The position numbers were made by a program, and so were the translations under genes. Shown here piece after piece: positions 18,120 through 27,604 of a DNA stretch of 64,000 nt; within the stretch, counting starts at the first letter, position 1; each line of letters opens with the position of its first letter. The notes below the pieces were generated by a model. That model did no database searches. It had not been told where the DNA came from and was given only the letters and a program-made list of their open reading frames with translations. Origin of the DNA: Glandiceps talaboti (taxonomy: Eukaryota > Hemichordata > Enteropneusta > Spengelidae); the NCBI RefSeq assembly GCF_964340395.1, contig NC_135557.1, forward strand, positions 3,223,216-3,287,215, written 5' to 3'.

Positions 18120-18572
18120 ATGGATAGTCAGTTCATCTGTGGTGTGTGTCTCGTAGCAGTCAGTGGTGAAGACAACTACAGACAGCATGTTAAAGGCAGG
18201 CCACACAAAAAGAAGGAAGACGTGATGCTACATCCGGAAAAATACCCACTCTTCTGCCACGTGTGTCATGTCCCCTTTTCAAGTGAAGGTAATGCAGCCC
18301 AACATTACAAGAGCATAGATCACAAGTTGAAAGTCGACCGAATGAAGTGTTTTCTGTGCAAGTCATGCCAGCTGGCTTTCGATACAGAAGATGAGTTTAC
18401 AACCCACTGTGAGTCACATAGCAGAAGGACCACCACCTTCGATTGTGTGGAATGCGACAAATCTTTCAATTCGAAGGAAGACTTGCAGACGCACACATGG
18501 TCCTTGCAGCATGTGGCAAAAGCAGTCTCCTTACCCAAACCACCCACGTCTTGCTTTGCATACAAAGCCTGA
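18120..18572 (+). CDS. four-finger C2H2 zinc-finger protein (150 aa)
   Basis: ATG 18120 lies ~40 bp downstream of a TATAAAA box. Four C2H2 fingers fill the protein: CGVC...H-X5-H (~8-32), CHVC...H-X5-H (~44-68), CKSC...H-X3-H (~80-102), CVEC...H-X5-H (~107-130). The C-X2-C-X12-H-X5-H spacing of fingers 1, 2 and 4 is that of U1/JAZ/matrin-type fingers, which often bind double-stranded RNA or RNA-DNA hybrids rather than DNA; that functional hint is inference. No other domain is present. Confidence 0.85.
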   Translation: MDSQFICGVCLVAVSGEDNYRQHVKGRPHKKKEDVMLHPEKYPLFCHVCHVPFSSEGNAAQHYKSIDHKLKVDRMKCFLCKSCQLAFDTEDEFTTHCESHSRRTTTFDCVECDKSFNSKEDLQTHTWSLQHVAKAVSLPKPPTSCFAYKA

Positions 18573-18582
18573 TGGAATATCA

Positions 18583-19122
18583 CTAGACATGTTTAGCTGG
18601 AAAGTTTTTCATCATTATCCAAGCTTTTCTGTGGGATTTGCAGAGATTCAAGATATGCTGTACTTGGAAGTCTGGTGCACACAGCTGTGGCAGATCGAAT
18701 CGCTGTTTTACCACAAACTTACCGCCTTTCACTGTTGCATTGGCCTTTTGACCATTTCTTTCTAGGACAGTGGCATTGCCTTCTGTACTTTTTAAGACTT
18801 TAGCAAAGCCTATTAGTTTACCTTTACCATTATAAACTCTGTTCAACCATGTACTTGTTCCCTCGTGTTTTGGTAGATCTGGTAATGGAAATGCATCAGA
18901 CTCTATGCAATCTATGTGTGCCTGGTGTACTTTGAAATCGTTTTGAACACGAGCAACATTACGTTTGATAGTTTCGACAACATTGTCGTTGTCTTGACAT
19001 ACTGACTGTGGTGATGTGTCGAGAACTTCATCGACTGTGATGTGATTGCTAAAATAGTCGGTTATGCCATTTTCACGTATATGTGCAACAAAGTCACTGA
19101 AAGAGACATGGTACTCTGACAT
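18583..19122 (-). CDS. hypothetical protein (179 aa)
   Basis: ATG 19122 to stop 18583, convergent with the zinc-finger gene (10 bp apart). It is mixed alpha/beta in character, with no signal peptide or membrane segment, and I recognise no motif. Codon structure and position between two real genes support it being expressed. A minus-strand frame (19062-19502) overlapping its start looks like a shadow of the neighbouring lysine-rich gene. Confidence 0.65.
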   Translation of the reverse strand: MSEYHVSFSDFVAHIRENGITDYFSNHITVDEVLDTSPQSVCQDNDNVVETIKRNVARVQNDFKVHQAHIDCIESDAFPLPDLPKHEGTSTWLNRVYNGKGKLIGFAKVLKSTEGNATVLERNGQKANATVKGGKFVVKQRFDLPQLCAPDFQVQHILNLCKSHRKAWIMMKNFPAKHV

Positions 19123-19263
19123 TTTTTATTTTTATTTTTCATTTCATTAATGAATAAAAGATGTTTGAAAACATAAATATAAATGTGTCTATAAGTGAGA
19201 AAGTGTGTTTTCGTACATACATATATACAAACACATATGTACACAGGGACTGACTGATTCAAT

Positions 19264-20331
19264 ATGTATCGTGCAGTGCCAAAAACTATTTCTGATATTC
19301 TGTCAGGAAAGGGAAAGGAAAAGGAAAAGGGAAAGAGAAAAGGTAAAACCATTGCAGTTCGAAAAGAAGTGAGGGCCAAATTATACAGGAAGAGGCGAAA
19401 GACTTCCAAAGAGAAAGAGAAAGAGGATGACTGGGTGCCGACAAAATTCAAATACAAACTGAAAGAGCGGGAATCATGCCCACCTCTTCTACAAAGGTAC
19501 AATCAGCTGTACAAAATGTACATGGAAGCAGAAGAGAGCATAAAGGGTTTGAAAAGTGAGGAAACCCAGTTGAAGAAAACAATCGAGGCCTTGGAAGCAT
19601 CAAGAAAGGAAACAGGGAAGATGACCAACAATGACAAAGTCAATGACGAGGAACAAAAGAGAGAGAATGCCAACGAGGTGATCGAAGAAGAGAAAAAACA
19701 TATTGATGATGGGAAACAGATTCACCAAACTGAACTGTTGGCTTTGAAAACGCAACTGTTAGAACTGCACGAAGAAAAAAGTCGACAGGAAATGCAAGTG
19801 CAGCAACTGTCAGAGAAACTCAATGAGTCGAGTTCTCTGATACAAAAGGAAATGCTTGAAAAACAAGAGATTCAAAGCGAACTCGAAAAGATGGGAAAAG
19901 AGTCAAACATTGTTAATCAAGAGACACACGGTCTTGAAGATTTGGCTCGTCTTTTTGGTAGCTTGTTTAATCTTAGTAATTTTGAAGTGTTGGACAGAGA
20001 GGTGGTGAACGGTCGACCCATGATAAGAGGTGTTTCGCCTTGGTTTAAGTTCCTTGTCATTGATAATTTTCAGGCCCTTGACACCAAACTGCATGGTGTT
20101 TTGGGTCGTGACGAGAAAGCTGTGCAAGAGTTTCTGTCTTTTGTGTTTAAACACGACATTGCCAGTTCATTTTGCGAATTTCTACGAGACAACCAAAAGT
20201 ATAAAGAGAGTCGTTTCGAGAAAATGACAGGCAAAGACAGACGTTCTATGGAACTACATCATAAGCAAAGTCTCGTCAAGTTTTTGGACAGGTTCGTCAA
20301 GTGCTACCACGTCAATTCAGAAAACAAATAA
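19264..20331 (+). CDS. lysine-rich coiled-coil protein (355 aa)
   Basis: Starts at ATG 19264. Residues ~15-45 are a Lys/Glu/Gly tract (KGKEKEKGKRKGK) that could serve as a nuclear localisation or nucleic-acid-binding segment. Residues ~80-215 form a long coiled coil, and the last ~140 residues are a compact globular domain with Phe/Trp/Leu-rich helices. Polyadenylation signal just after the stop. Possibly a tegument- or scaffold-like protein; family not recognised. Confidence 0.75.
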   Translation: MYRAVPKTISDILSGKGKEKEKGKRKGKTIAVRKEVRAKLYRKRRKTSKEKEKEDDWVPTKFKYKLKERESCPPLLQRYNQLYKMYMEAEESIKGLKSEETQLKKTIEALEASRKETGKMTNNDKVNDEEQKRENANEVIEEEKKHIDDGKQIHQTELLALKTQLLELHEEKSRQEMQVQQLSEKLNESSSLIQKEMLEKQEIQSELEKMGKESNIVNQETHGLEDLARLFGSLFNLSNFEVLDREVVNGRPMIRGVSPWFKFLVIDNFQALDTKLHGVLGRDEKAVQEFLSFVFKHDIASSFCEFLRDNQKYKESRFEKMTGKDRRSMELHHKQSLVKFLDRFVKCYHVNSENK

Positions 20332-20387
20332 ACTGCCATATTTTGGTACCATTCAAACACTTTTAACTTGGTGTCTGTGGTGATAAC

Positions 20388-20696
20388 ATGACCGCTCCAA
20401 ATGTATGTGGCTGTTCATTCAAGGTAGACATGACACTACAGTGTAAAGAGTGTTCAGAGACTGCTCTTTCTCCATGTCGTTGCTTCTGTGATTTCTGTGG
20501 CTTTTGCATGTGTCCCATGAAGGCATCGGGATGGCACAATAGCACTGCTACCGATTTGGAAACATGTAGTTGCTGTGACAGGATACTGCATAACTGGTGT
20601 GCGAAATGTTGGCTGCCGATATGCTACAGACACAGAGAATTCACAGAGAGTGGTGAAAGGTTTTTCTGTACAGACTGCAAAATGAAACAAGAGTGA
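20388..20696 (+). CDS. small cysteine-rich zinc-binding protein (102 aa)
   Basis: ATG 20388, 57 bp after the previous stop on the same strand. About 21 of 102 residues are cysteine, paired as C-X2-C (CKEC, CDFC, CDRI/CAKC, CTDC) with interspersed His, a pattern typical of cross-braced zinc fingers (PHD/ADD/B-box class). The CSCC...WCAKC...CYRHREF...CTDC part looks most PHD- or B-box-like. No other domain. Possible roles are chromatin or ubiquitin adaptors; unproven. Confidence 0.7.
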   Translation: MTAPNVCGCSFKVDMTLQCKECSETALSPCRCFCDFCGFCMCPMKASGWHNSTATDLETCSCCDRILHNWCAKCWLPICYRHREFTESGERFFCTDCKMKQE

Positions 20697-20799
20697 CTGA
20701 ACGAAATTGGCTCACCATTTGTTAAAAAGTATTCACGAGATAAAGAAATAAAAACGAAATAAAAATACCACAAAAGCAAGAATACAACTGTGTAATTAA

Positions 20800-20834
20800 A
20801 TATGTGTGTGTGTGTGTGTGTGTATGTGTGTGTG
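20800..20834. repeat. TG dinucleotide microsatellite
   Basis: A run of TG repeats interrupted by TATG lies in the convergent intergenic space 20697-20946, which otherwise holds only AATAAA signals for both flanking genes. Confidence 0.9.
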
Positions 20835-20946
20835 CAAATGAAATGATGAAGAAGCATTTATTTCTGTTTACTGAACACAGTGTTTATTAACATTTCAAAT
20901 AATGTGTTACATTGGTTTATTAGACCTAGGGAGCTGTCTTCTTCTG

Positions 20947-21627
20947 CTAGGTTAATATTGCCAAAGCAGACGACAAATTTAACTTTATATTTTCTTTCTG
21001 TTTGTCTTTATTATCAAATGAACTGACATTGACAGTGCCACACCATTTGCTTCCTTTAATGTTCTTCTTCACTGTGTAGTCCAAGAACATTTGGAGAATG
21101 TTATCGAAACTGGACTTGTAGAATTTGAATTGGTCTTCTGACATTTGCATTTTGTTTTTGTTAGACCTCTTTTCTATGTCACCTTTGACAACTGATTCTA
21201 CTTCATTTATTTTCAAACAATACAAATCTGTCACATTTCTTCTGATGAAGTCATTGTATCTCTCGATCTCTTTGTCGACGTGAGGTTCCATTCTTCCAAA
21301 AGCCCATTCTTTGTAAACCAAATCACTTGTCACTGGGCACACATTGGTGATCACTGTATCTATGTTGTCTGCCAGAGCTTCTTTGATTTTTTTCAATGCA
21401 TAATATATAACTCCACTCTGTATGACGAGTGTATTTCTGGAAGTGACAATGAGAGACAGGGGGTCTTGTTTGGAAGTCTTCACAACATCTAAGTCTTTGC
21501 AGTCTGCATAACGTATTTCGTTTGGACGAATATATATAGCACGTGTTCCCACACGTCCCTGAGCACACTCCTCCATTGCATTGGAGGTAACATCAGTCGT
21601 GAAACCACACACAAAAATAATCTTCAT
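20947..21627 (-). CDS. hypothetical alpha/beta protein (226 aa)
   Basis: ATG 21627. A hydrophobic N-terminal strand (MKIIFVCGFTTD) followed by alternating strands and helices resembles a Rossmann or SGNH-hydrolase-like fold. CGFTTD would take the place of the SGNH nucleophile block, but there is no clear Gly-x-Ser/Asp-x-x-His set, so I do not assign it. The C-terminal 70 residues are Lys/Asn-rich. It lies just downstream of the giant AAA+ gene on the same strand (54 bp), so the two may be co-transcribed. Confidence 0.65.
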   Translation of the reverse strand: MKIIFVCGFTTDVTSNAMEECAQGRVGTRAIYIRPNEIRYADCKDLDVVKTSKQDPLSLIVTSRNTLVIQSGVIYYALKKIKEALADNIDTVITNVCPVTSDLVYKEWAFGRMEPHVDKEIERYNDFIRRNVTDLYCLKINEVESVVKGDIEKRSNKNKMQMSEDQFKFYKSSFDNILQMFLDYTVKKNIKGSKWCGTVNVSSFDNKDKQKENIKLNLSSALAILT

Positions 21628-21681
21628 CTTTTACCAACATAGCATTGAAATGCTTGCCTCGTAAATACTAACGCAATTCAA

Positions 21682-24600
21682 CTAAATTTCTCGTTCTTTA
21701 TTCTCCACACCCGTGGAAAAATCTTTCATGTGTGTGTCGGGTTTGAATGGTCGATACATCCCTTGCCTAGCTTTGACTCTTTGTAACACTCTTTCCCCCA
21801 ACAGTTGACTAAATTCTTCCATGGAACTGAATTCCTTTTCGAGCTTTGCAACAGTGCCATCTGCAAGCAAGCTGATGTAGGCCTTTCGTTTAGAAACGTG
21901 TCCTGGTCGAAGTTTAAGCTGGTCTGGTTCTTCAACTGCCATTTGATTGCCAATAGTGTCGCCAAAAATACTCTTGATTGTTATCGAGTTAACGAAGTCT
22001 CTCTTGCAAGGGTTAGGGCACGAAAATTCGGGCAGTTGGCCACCGTGTCTGTCTGTCAGTGTTTCAATGTCTAAAACTTGAAACATGTAAAACAGGTTCT
22101 TGTGTGAGGGTTTGTGTGACTTGTCCACGTACACAATCGATTTTCTCTCTGTCATGTTTCGAAAGACTGTTTTCTCTACCACTTTTTTAATCATTGACTG
22201 CTCAGAACTAACAATTCTGTCTTCGACGAGTTGATTGAGACACGTCAAACTGACATATGCTTCACTGTCAATGTTCGTTCCATCAAACCTCAGACATCCA
22301 CATTCCCCACTGTCTGTGGGTGGGGTGTACTGTGTGGTTTCCCATTGGGCAGCTGTCAAATGTACATTGACACAGAAATAATCATTTATACACATACCCT
22401 CACAGATACATTTCTCCCGGACTACTGTCACCTCTGGTAGATCATCATTGGAGGGTAAAAAGACAGACCAATGTATGGCCAATTGCCCAGACCTGTTGAG
22501 TTTCCTTGTCAAAGGTACTCTGTTCCTGGTTGTGTGTAGATCACGACTCGTCAGGGGTTGCAAACATGTTAAAACGTTCATGTGTTTGAAATCCACAAGG
22601 ACATATCCATTGTCAGTTATGATGGGTTTTCTGGCACTTCGCATGGTATCAAGCAAATGTCTTTGAACTAGTTTCAAGCGAGTTTCTTGAATGTCAAAAT
22701 GTAGAGAAACTTCGTACACTCTTTCTGTTGGCTGCTCACCTTCTACAGTGAGATAGGGTGGTTCAGAAGCATATCTCGTGTTAAGAGTCCCCATGTGCAC
22801 TTTGGCGGTGTTCAAGTGATGAAGAAATGCCACATCTCTTAAGAAAGCATCGTCGATGTATAACATGGTGTAATTCGACACATCTTCTCCATAACACTGG
22901 CCCTTTTCTATTACATCTGTCAGCCTCGTACAGAGTTTGTTGATTTTCGTCTCGTTTTCAGCCACATACACTTCTGCGGCATATGCAGCAAGAAAGAGAA
23001 GTTGTTGTTTCTGGTTGTTTTGTTTCTGGTGGCTTGGCAATGCAATAACTTTGTAAACTGGTTTACCATTAAACCGCATCCCACTCATAGAAAGAAGAGC
23101 ATCTTTACATCGTTTGCTGGTCAAACCCGTAGTCTTCTCGAGTTTGTGCACCAGACTCTCTTCGTTTGCAAACTGAAGAGTGAAGTAGGCTGCACCTTCA
23201 TCCGTTTCGGTAGGTTGAAGTGGGTCCAAAGCCTTTGTGTCTGTAACTATGGCCCTGGCTATCTTTCTGTCTTGCTCTATAAACTGATAGTGGATAGAGA
23301 ATGCAGTTATGACATCGGCAGGGTCTGGCACTTTTTCGATACACACTTCGTTGTGTAATACATGGTCTGGAGTATTCTGCAAGTATGTGATGTGTTTCTC
23401 TGTGATCTTATTGAAAGCTTCGTGATCGAAAACGTTAGTGTCATTCTGATTAAGGTCATCCTGCTGATCCCATATGTGCTTAGGAGGACATCCGTACACC
23501 CTGACAACGGCAAACATTTCTGCCAGTAATACTGCCATGTCGAATACACGAGCTCGAGCTCGCATGTTGTATTTCAAACCATACAGTATTCCCATCTCCT
23601 CGCACACTGTGCCAAGCCTTTCCCACGTAGCGACCATACCCTTGTAGTCTATGGGTTCCTCATTATCATTTCTGTGAGGAAAGAGACCGACTTCTTGAAG
23701 ACGCGAAGTTTCCATGATGATGTGCCTTATGGCTCCATACAGTTCGGGTACTTTCAAATCCTGCACTTTGAATTCCAGTGTATCTGCCTCCGAAGGCAAG
23801 GTGGTCATGTTGCACTGTGCCACTTCAAACGTCACCATTCGACTGTCCAGTGAGGGACAGAGATTCTTTTCATTCATGGCAATAAAAGTAGCATAATCGC
23901 AAACGTTGTCTGTTTCAGTGTTCATGTGCATTGTGTGACCAGTTAGGGGATTGGTTATGGTTTCTACTCGCCTTGACCTTGTGTAACCTGTATCGAGTTC
24001 CTCTTTCATTGCTGCTGACTCTGCACTTTGTTCTGTGGCCAGTGGGTTACCATTTCCGCTTGCAGACGAACACACAACGAATTCGGGATTAAAGCATATT
24101 TTCTTGGACACGTCTTCATTGGAGGGCACGAGACTTGACTTTCGAGATTTGTAGTTCAAGACATATGAGTAGTCTTTGCCAACAATGGCCCTGGCCACTG
24201 CCATCAGACGAGATTTACCTGTACCGGGAGGTCCTAAAAATAGACCATGAAAGGACATTGACTTGTGTGGCTTCAATTGTTTGAAACCCGACAAGAGTAT
24301 GTATAACAGTTCAACCAATGTGTGTTGTGTGCCTGTTGCACACGAAATCATCTGTAAAAGGCTGAATAAGAATTGGTAACCAATGTCGAGATGGCGTATC
24401 GTATCACACACCATGGGTATTCTCTGACCTGTGTGAGGTGATCTCATGGCGTTCAGGCATCTGCCAACAAAACCAGTCGTGTTGTTAAACCAAACAACAC
24501 TGTCTCGGTACGAGCACTTGATGGCTCCGGCCATCGACAGTCGTTCAGACTCATGTAGTTTTTTATAGAATTGGATGTACTTGGTCGCCTCTTGGGGATA

Positions 24601-25959
24601 TTTGGCAGCCTTGTAACCAATTGAATAAAGAACTTGCTTAATGGCCATTATACTTGGATTTTTAGCTCTGTATGCAGTGTTTTTGAGCAATTCATTTGCA
24701 TCTTCGGGTGTCGTGGCATAGAGATGAGCAATCGAGCTCACCTGTACCAATCTTTGTGTGTCATGTATATTGGTACCACTCAGACTGGTCACAAGGGATT
24801 GTGTAGATTTGAAGTGTTGTATTGAGGGAAACAGGCGATTAATAAAGTAGACAGGATGAACCATTTCGATATCTAATTCGTATGACTTGAATTTCATCAT
24901 AGACATTGCTATTTCGTCTATGAGTTTGTTTCTTGGGGCATTTTCACTTATCTGTGTCAAACTGTAGTCATCGCCATCTTCGTCATTGGCACAGTCCATG
25001 AGGTTCTGTAACAGTTGTTGTCGAGTATTGTTGTTTCCTGTTGTTTCATTGTTGTCTTGGTGTAGAAAGTGTGCCATTTCGTCAATGTGTTTGTTTGTTC
25101 CATGACGTCGTACAGAGTAAGTGAATAGATATTGGGGTGTTAACAATTCGTACCGTCTTTCCCATGCTGCTGGCTCGTCACTCTCACGAATCTTGCACGA
25201 CATGTCATTCAAATCCATGGCATTGCAATCCGAAAACTTGTACATGTGGTATAGTTCTAGACACTTGTCGAAGTCGGCCAGACGGTACACTTTAGGCAGT
25301 GCTTTACATTCGTCTGAATTGTCATGATATTTTTTCATGAGAGAATTTGCATAACCAATTTCCATGTCGAATTCCTTTCTCTCTTTTGACTTGTGAACAC
25401 GTTTTCTTCGTTTTGCATTATGCATAACGAGACCGTCTTCCAAATTGTTTCTTTCCTCACACACGTCGTTTATCTGTTTCAGTTGAATGGGTTGTAGATC
25501 GACGTGTTCGAAATCGATCTGAAGAAGTTCGTGGTACTGTCTGAGAGAATGGTTCACGAGAATCGTGTCTTCAACAACACATCTCAGCGTGTCCGTTTTC
25601 GGATGTATGCCAATGTCTTGATATATCAGCCAAAAGATGTGCCCGTAAGGCTTTACAGAGTCCTCTTTGGACAGGGTTAAGTTTCCACATAAATTGAGAA
25701 TGGACGCTGCCACAAAGACGTTTCCCCTCTTTGACTTGATGTAATTTGCCATGCGAAAGAGTGTCTGCAGGAGTGTGTACGTATACGGTTTACAGCCGTA
25801 TAGTGATTGGTTGGGTGCTTCTAAGTCCATTACTTCGACGGCCATGCATTTGACTGTGTGTTGATCTGGCCATGCCAACCATGGTAAAGACTTTTCGTTT
25901 TGAATGAGTTTACTTGGCCGAATTTCACAGGGCAGTGTTCCTCTCTTGATGGCTGACAT
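21682..25959 (-). CDS. large AAA+/SF3-like helicase-ATPase (1425 aa)
   Basis: The largest intact ORF in the window, starting at ATG 25959. A Walker A motif GLFLGPPGTGKS lies near residue 573, preceded by a helical block like that before the ATPase of D5/SF3 primase-helicases. An acidic MKEELDTG candidate Walker B follows, then a sensor-1/arginine-finger-like block ATFIAMNEKN...LDSRM near 690-705. This order is that of AAA+/SF3 helicases. The long N- and C-terminal regions have no motif I know; the C-terminus includes a CICEGMCINDYFC cysteine cluster. It is divergent from the primase across 138 bp, so the pair is the likely replicative helicase-primase. SF1-type herpesvirus helicase motifs are not seen. 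Confidence 0.75.
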   Translation of the reverse strand: MSAIKRGTLPCEIRPSKLIQNEKSLPWLAWPDQHTVKCMAVEVMDLEAPNQSLYGCKPYTYTLLQTLFRMANYIKSKRGNVFVAASILNLCGNLTLSKEDSVKPYGHIFWLIYQDIGIHPKTDTLRCVVEDTILVNHSLRQYHELLQIDFEHVDLQPIQLKQINDVCEERNNLEDGLVMHNAKRRKRVHKSKERKEFDMEIGYANSLMKKYHDNSDECKALPKVYRLADFDKCLELYHMYKFSDCNAMDLNDMSCKIRESDEPAAWERRYELLTPQYLFTYSVRRHGTNKHIDEMAHFLHQDNNETTGNNNTRQQLLQNLMDCANDEDGDDYSLTQISENAPRNKLIDEIAMSMMKFKSYELDIEMVHPVYFINRLFPSIQHFKSTQSLVTSLSGTNIHDTQRLVQVSSIAHLYATTPEDANELLKNTAYRAKNPSIMAIKQVLYSIGYKAAKYPQEATKYIQFYKKLHESERLSMAGAIKCSYRDSVVWFNNTTGFVGRCLNAMRSPHTGQRIPMVCDTIRHLDIGYQFLFSLLQMISCATGTQHTLVELLYILLSGFKQLKPHKSMSFHGLFLGPPGTGKSRLMAVARAIVGKDYSYVLNYKSRKSSLVPSNEDVSKKICFNPEFVVCSSASGNGNPLATEQSAESAAMKEELDTGYTRSRRVETITNPLTGHTMHMNTETDNVCDYATFIAMNEKNLCPSLDSRMVTFEVAQCNMTTLPSEADTLEFKVQDLKVPELYGAIRHIIMETSRLQEVGLFPHRNDNEEPIDYKGMVATWERLGTVCEEMGILYGLKYNMRARARVFDMAVLLAEMFAVVRVYGCPPKHIWDQQDDLNQNDTNVFDHEAFNKITEKHITYLQNTPDHVLHNEVCIEKVPDPADVITAFSIHYQFIEQDRKIARAIVTDTKALDPLQPTETDEGAAYFTLQFANEESLVHKLEKTTGLTSKRCKDALLSMSGMRFNGKPVYKVIALPSHQKQNNQKQQLLFLAAYAAEVYVAENETKINKLCTRLTDVIEKGQCYGEDVSNYTMLYIDDAFLRDVAFLHHLNTAKVHMGTLNTRYASEPPYLTVEGEQPTERVYEVSLHFDIQETRLKLVQRHLLDTMRSARKPIITDNGYVLVDFKHMNVLTCLQPLTSRDLHTTRNRVPLTRKLNRSGQLAIHWSVFLPSNDDLPEVTVVREKCICEGMCINDYFCVNVHLTAAQWETTQYTPPTDSGECGCLRFDGTNIDSEAYVSLTCLNQLVEDRIVSSEQSMIKKVVEKTVFRNMTERKSIVYVDKSHKPSHKNLFYMFQVLDIETLTDRHGGQLPEFSCPNPCKRDFVNSITIKSIFGDTIGNQMAVEEPDQLKLRPGHVSKRKAYISLLADGTVAKLEKEFSSMEEFSQLLGERVLQRVKARQGMYRPFKPDTHMKDFSTGVENKEREI

Positions 25960-26097
25960 TGTTCAAATGAAAAGCTCATATCCTATAGTGCACCTTTTCT
26001 ATCTATCTATCTATCAAAAAACGTATATACATGTCTTGTCCCCAGTACGAGGACCTATAAATACAATCACTCTTGTGATTTCACAGTTATTTTAACA
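25960..26097. promoter_or_regulatory. Bidirectional promoter of the replication module
   Basis: 138 bp between the divergent ATPase (ATG 25959) and primase (ATG 26098) starts. A plus-strand TATA box (CCTATAAATACAA, 26055-26067) lies ~35 bp before the primase ATG. A short CTAT microsatellite sits near 26002-26016. Confidence 0.6.
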
Positions 26098-27579
26098 ATG
26101 GCTGTCTTTGAGGACGTTAGGAGCTTGGCTCTTCACACATACAGCCCCTCACAGGGTACCTCACCAAAAGTGATGGAAGACTTTCATTACAATGGCAAAG
26201 TTGCCAGGAGAAAAACAGTGTATTACAAACGTTACTGTATGAAGTTGGTCGAAAACGTGAAACAGTCAGAACTGGCAAATGCATATGCCAATATGGAACC
26301 TCCACCATATTCCAACAATATTGGTGATTGGTTGTGTTTCGAAATGAGTATACCCACAGATATAATGGTTGTTACTTCTTCAATCATACCACAGCAAACT
26401 GTAGACTCCACAGGTAGACAGTTCACCCTTTTCACGCCTTCTGCATTGGACGGCGTAGTCCAGCACACTACGGCCAATTACTGTGAAGTATTCAGGCCAA
26501 ACCTGTACATAACGTGCATACCCATAGACATCGATGCTGAGCCTGTAAACGATGACATCGAAAAAGCAAAAATCGTTAAAACCATGTTAGTGCAAATTCG
26601 AAAAATACTACGTGACGAGATGAAAGAATGGACAAAGGGAAAAGTGAGTGAGGTGACCCAATGGCCAATGTTTGTTTACCAAAGCGACACCACAAGTAAA
26701 CTGTCTTTGCATTTGTACCAACATTTGCCTGGAAATGTTGTTTTCCAAAACATAAGCGAAGTGAAACGTTTTCTCGATCAAGTAAACAAGAGAATTGGTA
26801 CGGATTTGGAAGCAAGACGTGTACTGCAAATGGAATGGGTACAACACGAGGGCCGGAAGTATGTCAGAGACATGGTGAATGGTCGGTTTTGTCACACTGA
26901 TCCAAGTACAGGCTGCAAACATGACTTACCAGCTAATGCAACAAAGACTTTAAAAGTACACAGACAACACTGCATAGACAGTGCAATTTGCTGTCCAAAC
27001 AAAAGTCTTCGCTTGCCCTTCTGTTACAAATTGTCTTCGAGCCAAGGAAAACCCGAGAAGAAACTAAAGCCTATGACTGTACTGTGTGACAATCCATCCC
27101 TTGTCGACACAGAAGCCCTACACAGTACTGTGACTGCACTGGCTCACTATCCTCACGTCACCCCACCGTCACGTGACGTAGTGGGTCTTCTCGTACTACA
27201 ATGTCCAGAGCAGGGTACTAGATGTCAACACGTCTTTCAATCAGCACGTAGAAGCGTTTGCAGTGACCAAGAAGTTAAAGAAATCATACAGAAAGTCATC
27301 TCTTTTATTAGAAACAAATTGGTCATCACAATCGATACTTGGACTCAACACTTAAAGTCTGGCAGGTACCTTTACTTCGACACGCATGAGTCGTTTTGTC
27401 CACGAGTCGGTTACTCCCACAAACAGGCAAAACAGTACTTTGTGTGGGACGAAGACAGGCACGAACTAAGCCAAAAGTGTTGGGCTACGAAATGTAAAGA
27501 TGTACCACTCACAAATGACAAGTGTCTGGAATTTCAGTTCCATTCGTCATCCGTCCGTCCGTCCGTGAGCATACATTAA
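26098..27579 (+). CDS. DNA primase, Herpes_UL52/PrimPol family (493 aa)
   Basis: An archaeo-eukaryotic-type primase. IPIDIDAEP near residue 143 fits the catalytic hhhDhD/DxE motif I, and KLSLHLY near residue 200 fits the SxH nucleotide-binding motif II. The C-terminus carries the UL52/PrimPol zinc finger (FCPRVGYSH near 433, then SQKCWATKC near 460-467: C, H, C, C). Length is closer to PrimPol (~560 aa) than to vertebrate herpesvirus UL52 (~1000 aa). It would make RNA or DNA primers at the replication fork, in the nucleus. Preceded by a TATA box and divergent from the AAA+ ATPase. Family assignment is firm; viral origin is inferred from context. Confidence 0.85.
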   Translation: MAVFEDVRSLALHTYSPSQGTSPKVMEDFHYNGKVARRKTVYYKRYCMKLVENVKQSELANAYANMEPPPYSNNIGDWLCFEMSIPTDIMVVTSSIIPQQTVDSTGRQFTLFTPSALDGVVQHTTANYCEVFRPNLYITCIPIDIDAEPVNDDIEKAKIVKTMLVQIRKILRDEMKEWTKGKVSEVTQWPMFVYQSDTTSKLSLHLYQHLPGNVVFQNISEVKRFLDQVNKRIGTDLEARRVLQMEWVQHEGRKYVRDMVNGRFCHTDPSTGCKHDLPANATKTLKVHRQHCIDSAICCPNKSLRLPFCYKLSSSQGKPEKKLKPMTVLCDNPSLVDTEALHSTVTALAHYPHVTPPSRDVVGLLVLQCPEQGTRCQHVFQSARRSVCSDQEVKEIIQKVISFIRNKLVITIDTWTQHLKSGRYLYFDTHESFCPRVGYSHKQAKQYFVWDEDRHELSQKCWATKCKDVPLTNDKCLEFQFHSSSVRPSVSIH

Positions 27580-27604
27580 CATAACAGGTCTTGTCCCATT
27601 GTCA

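Noticed and set aside
20947-21627. SGNH/GDSL hydrolase
   Set aside because: First block is suggestive (CGFTTD), but the remaining catalytic blocks cannot be identified.
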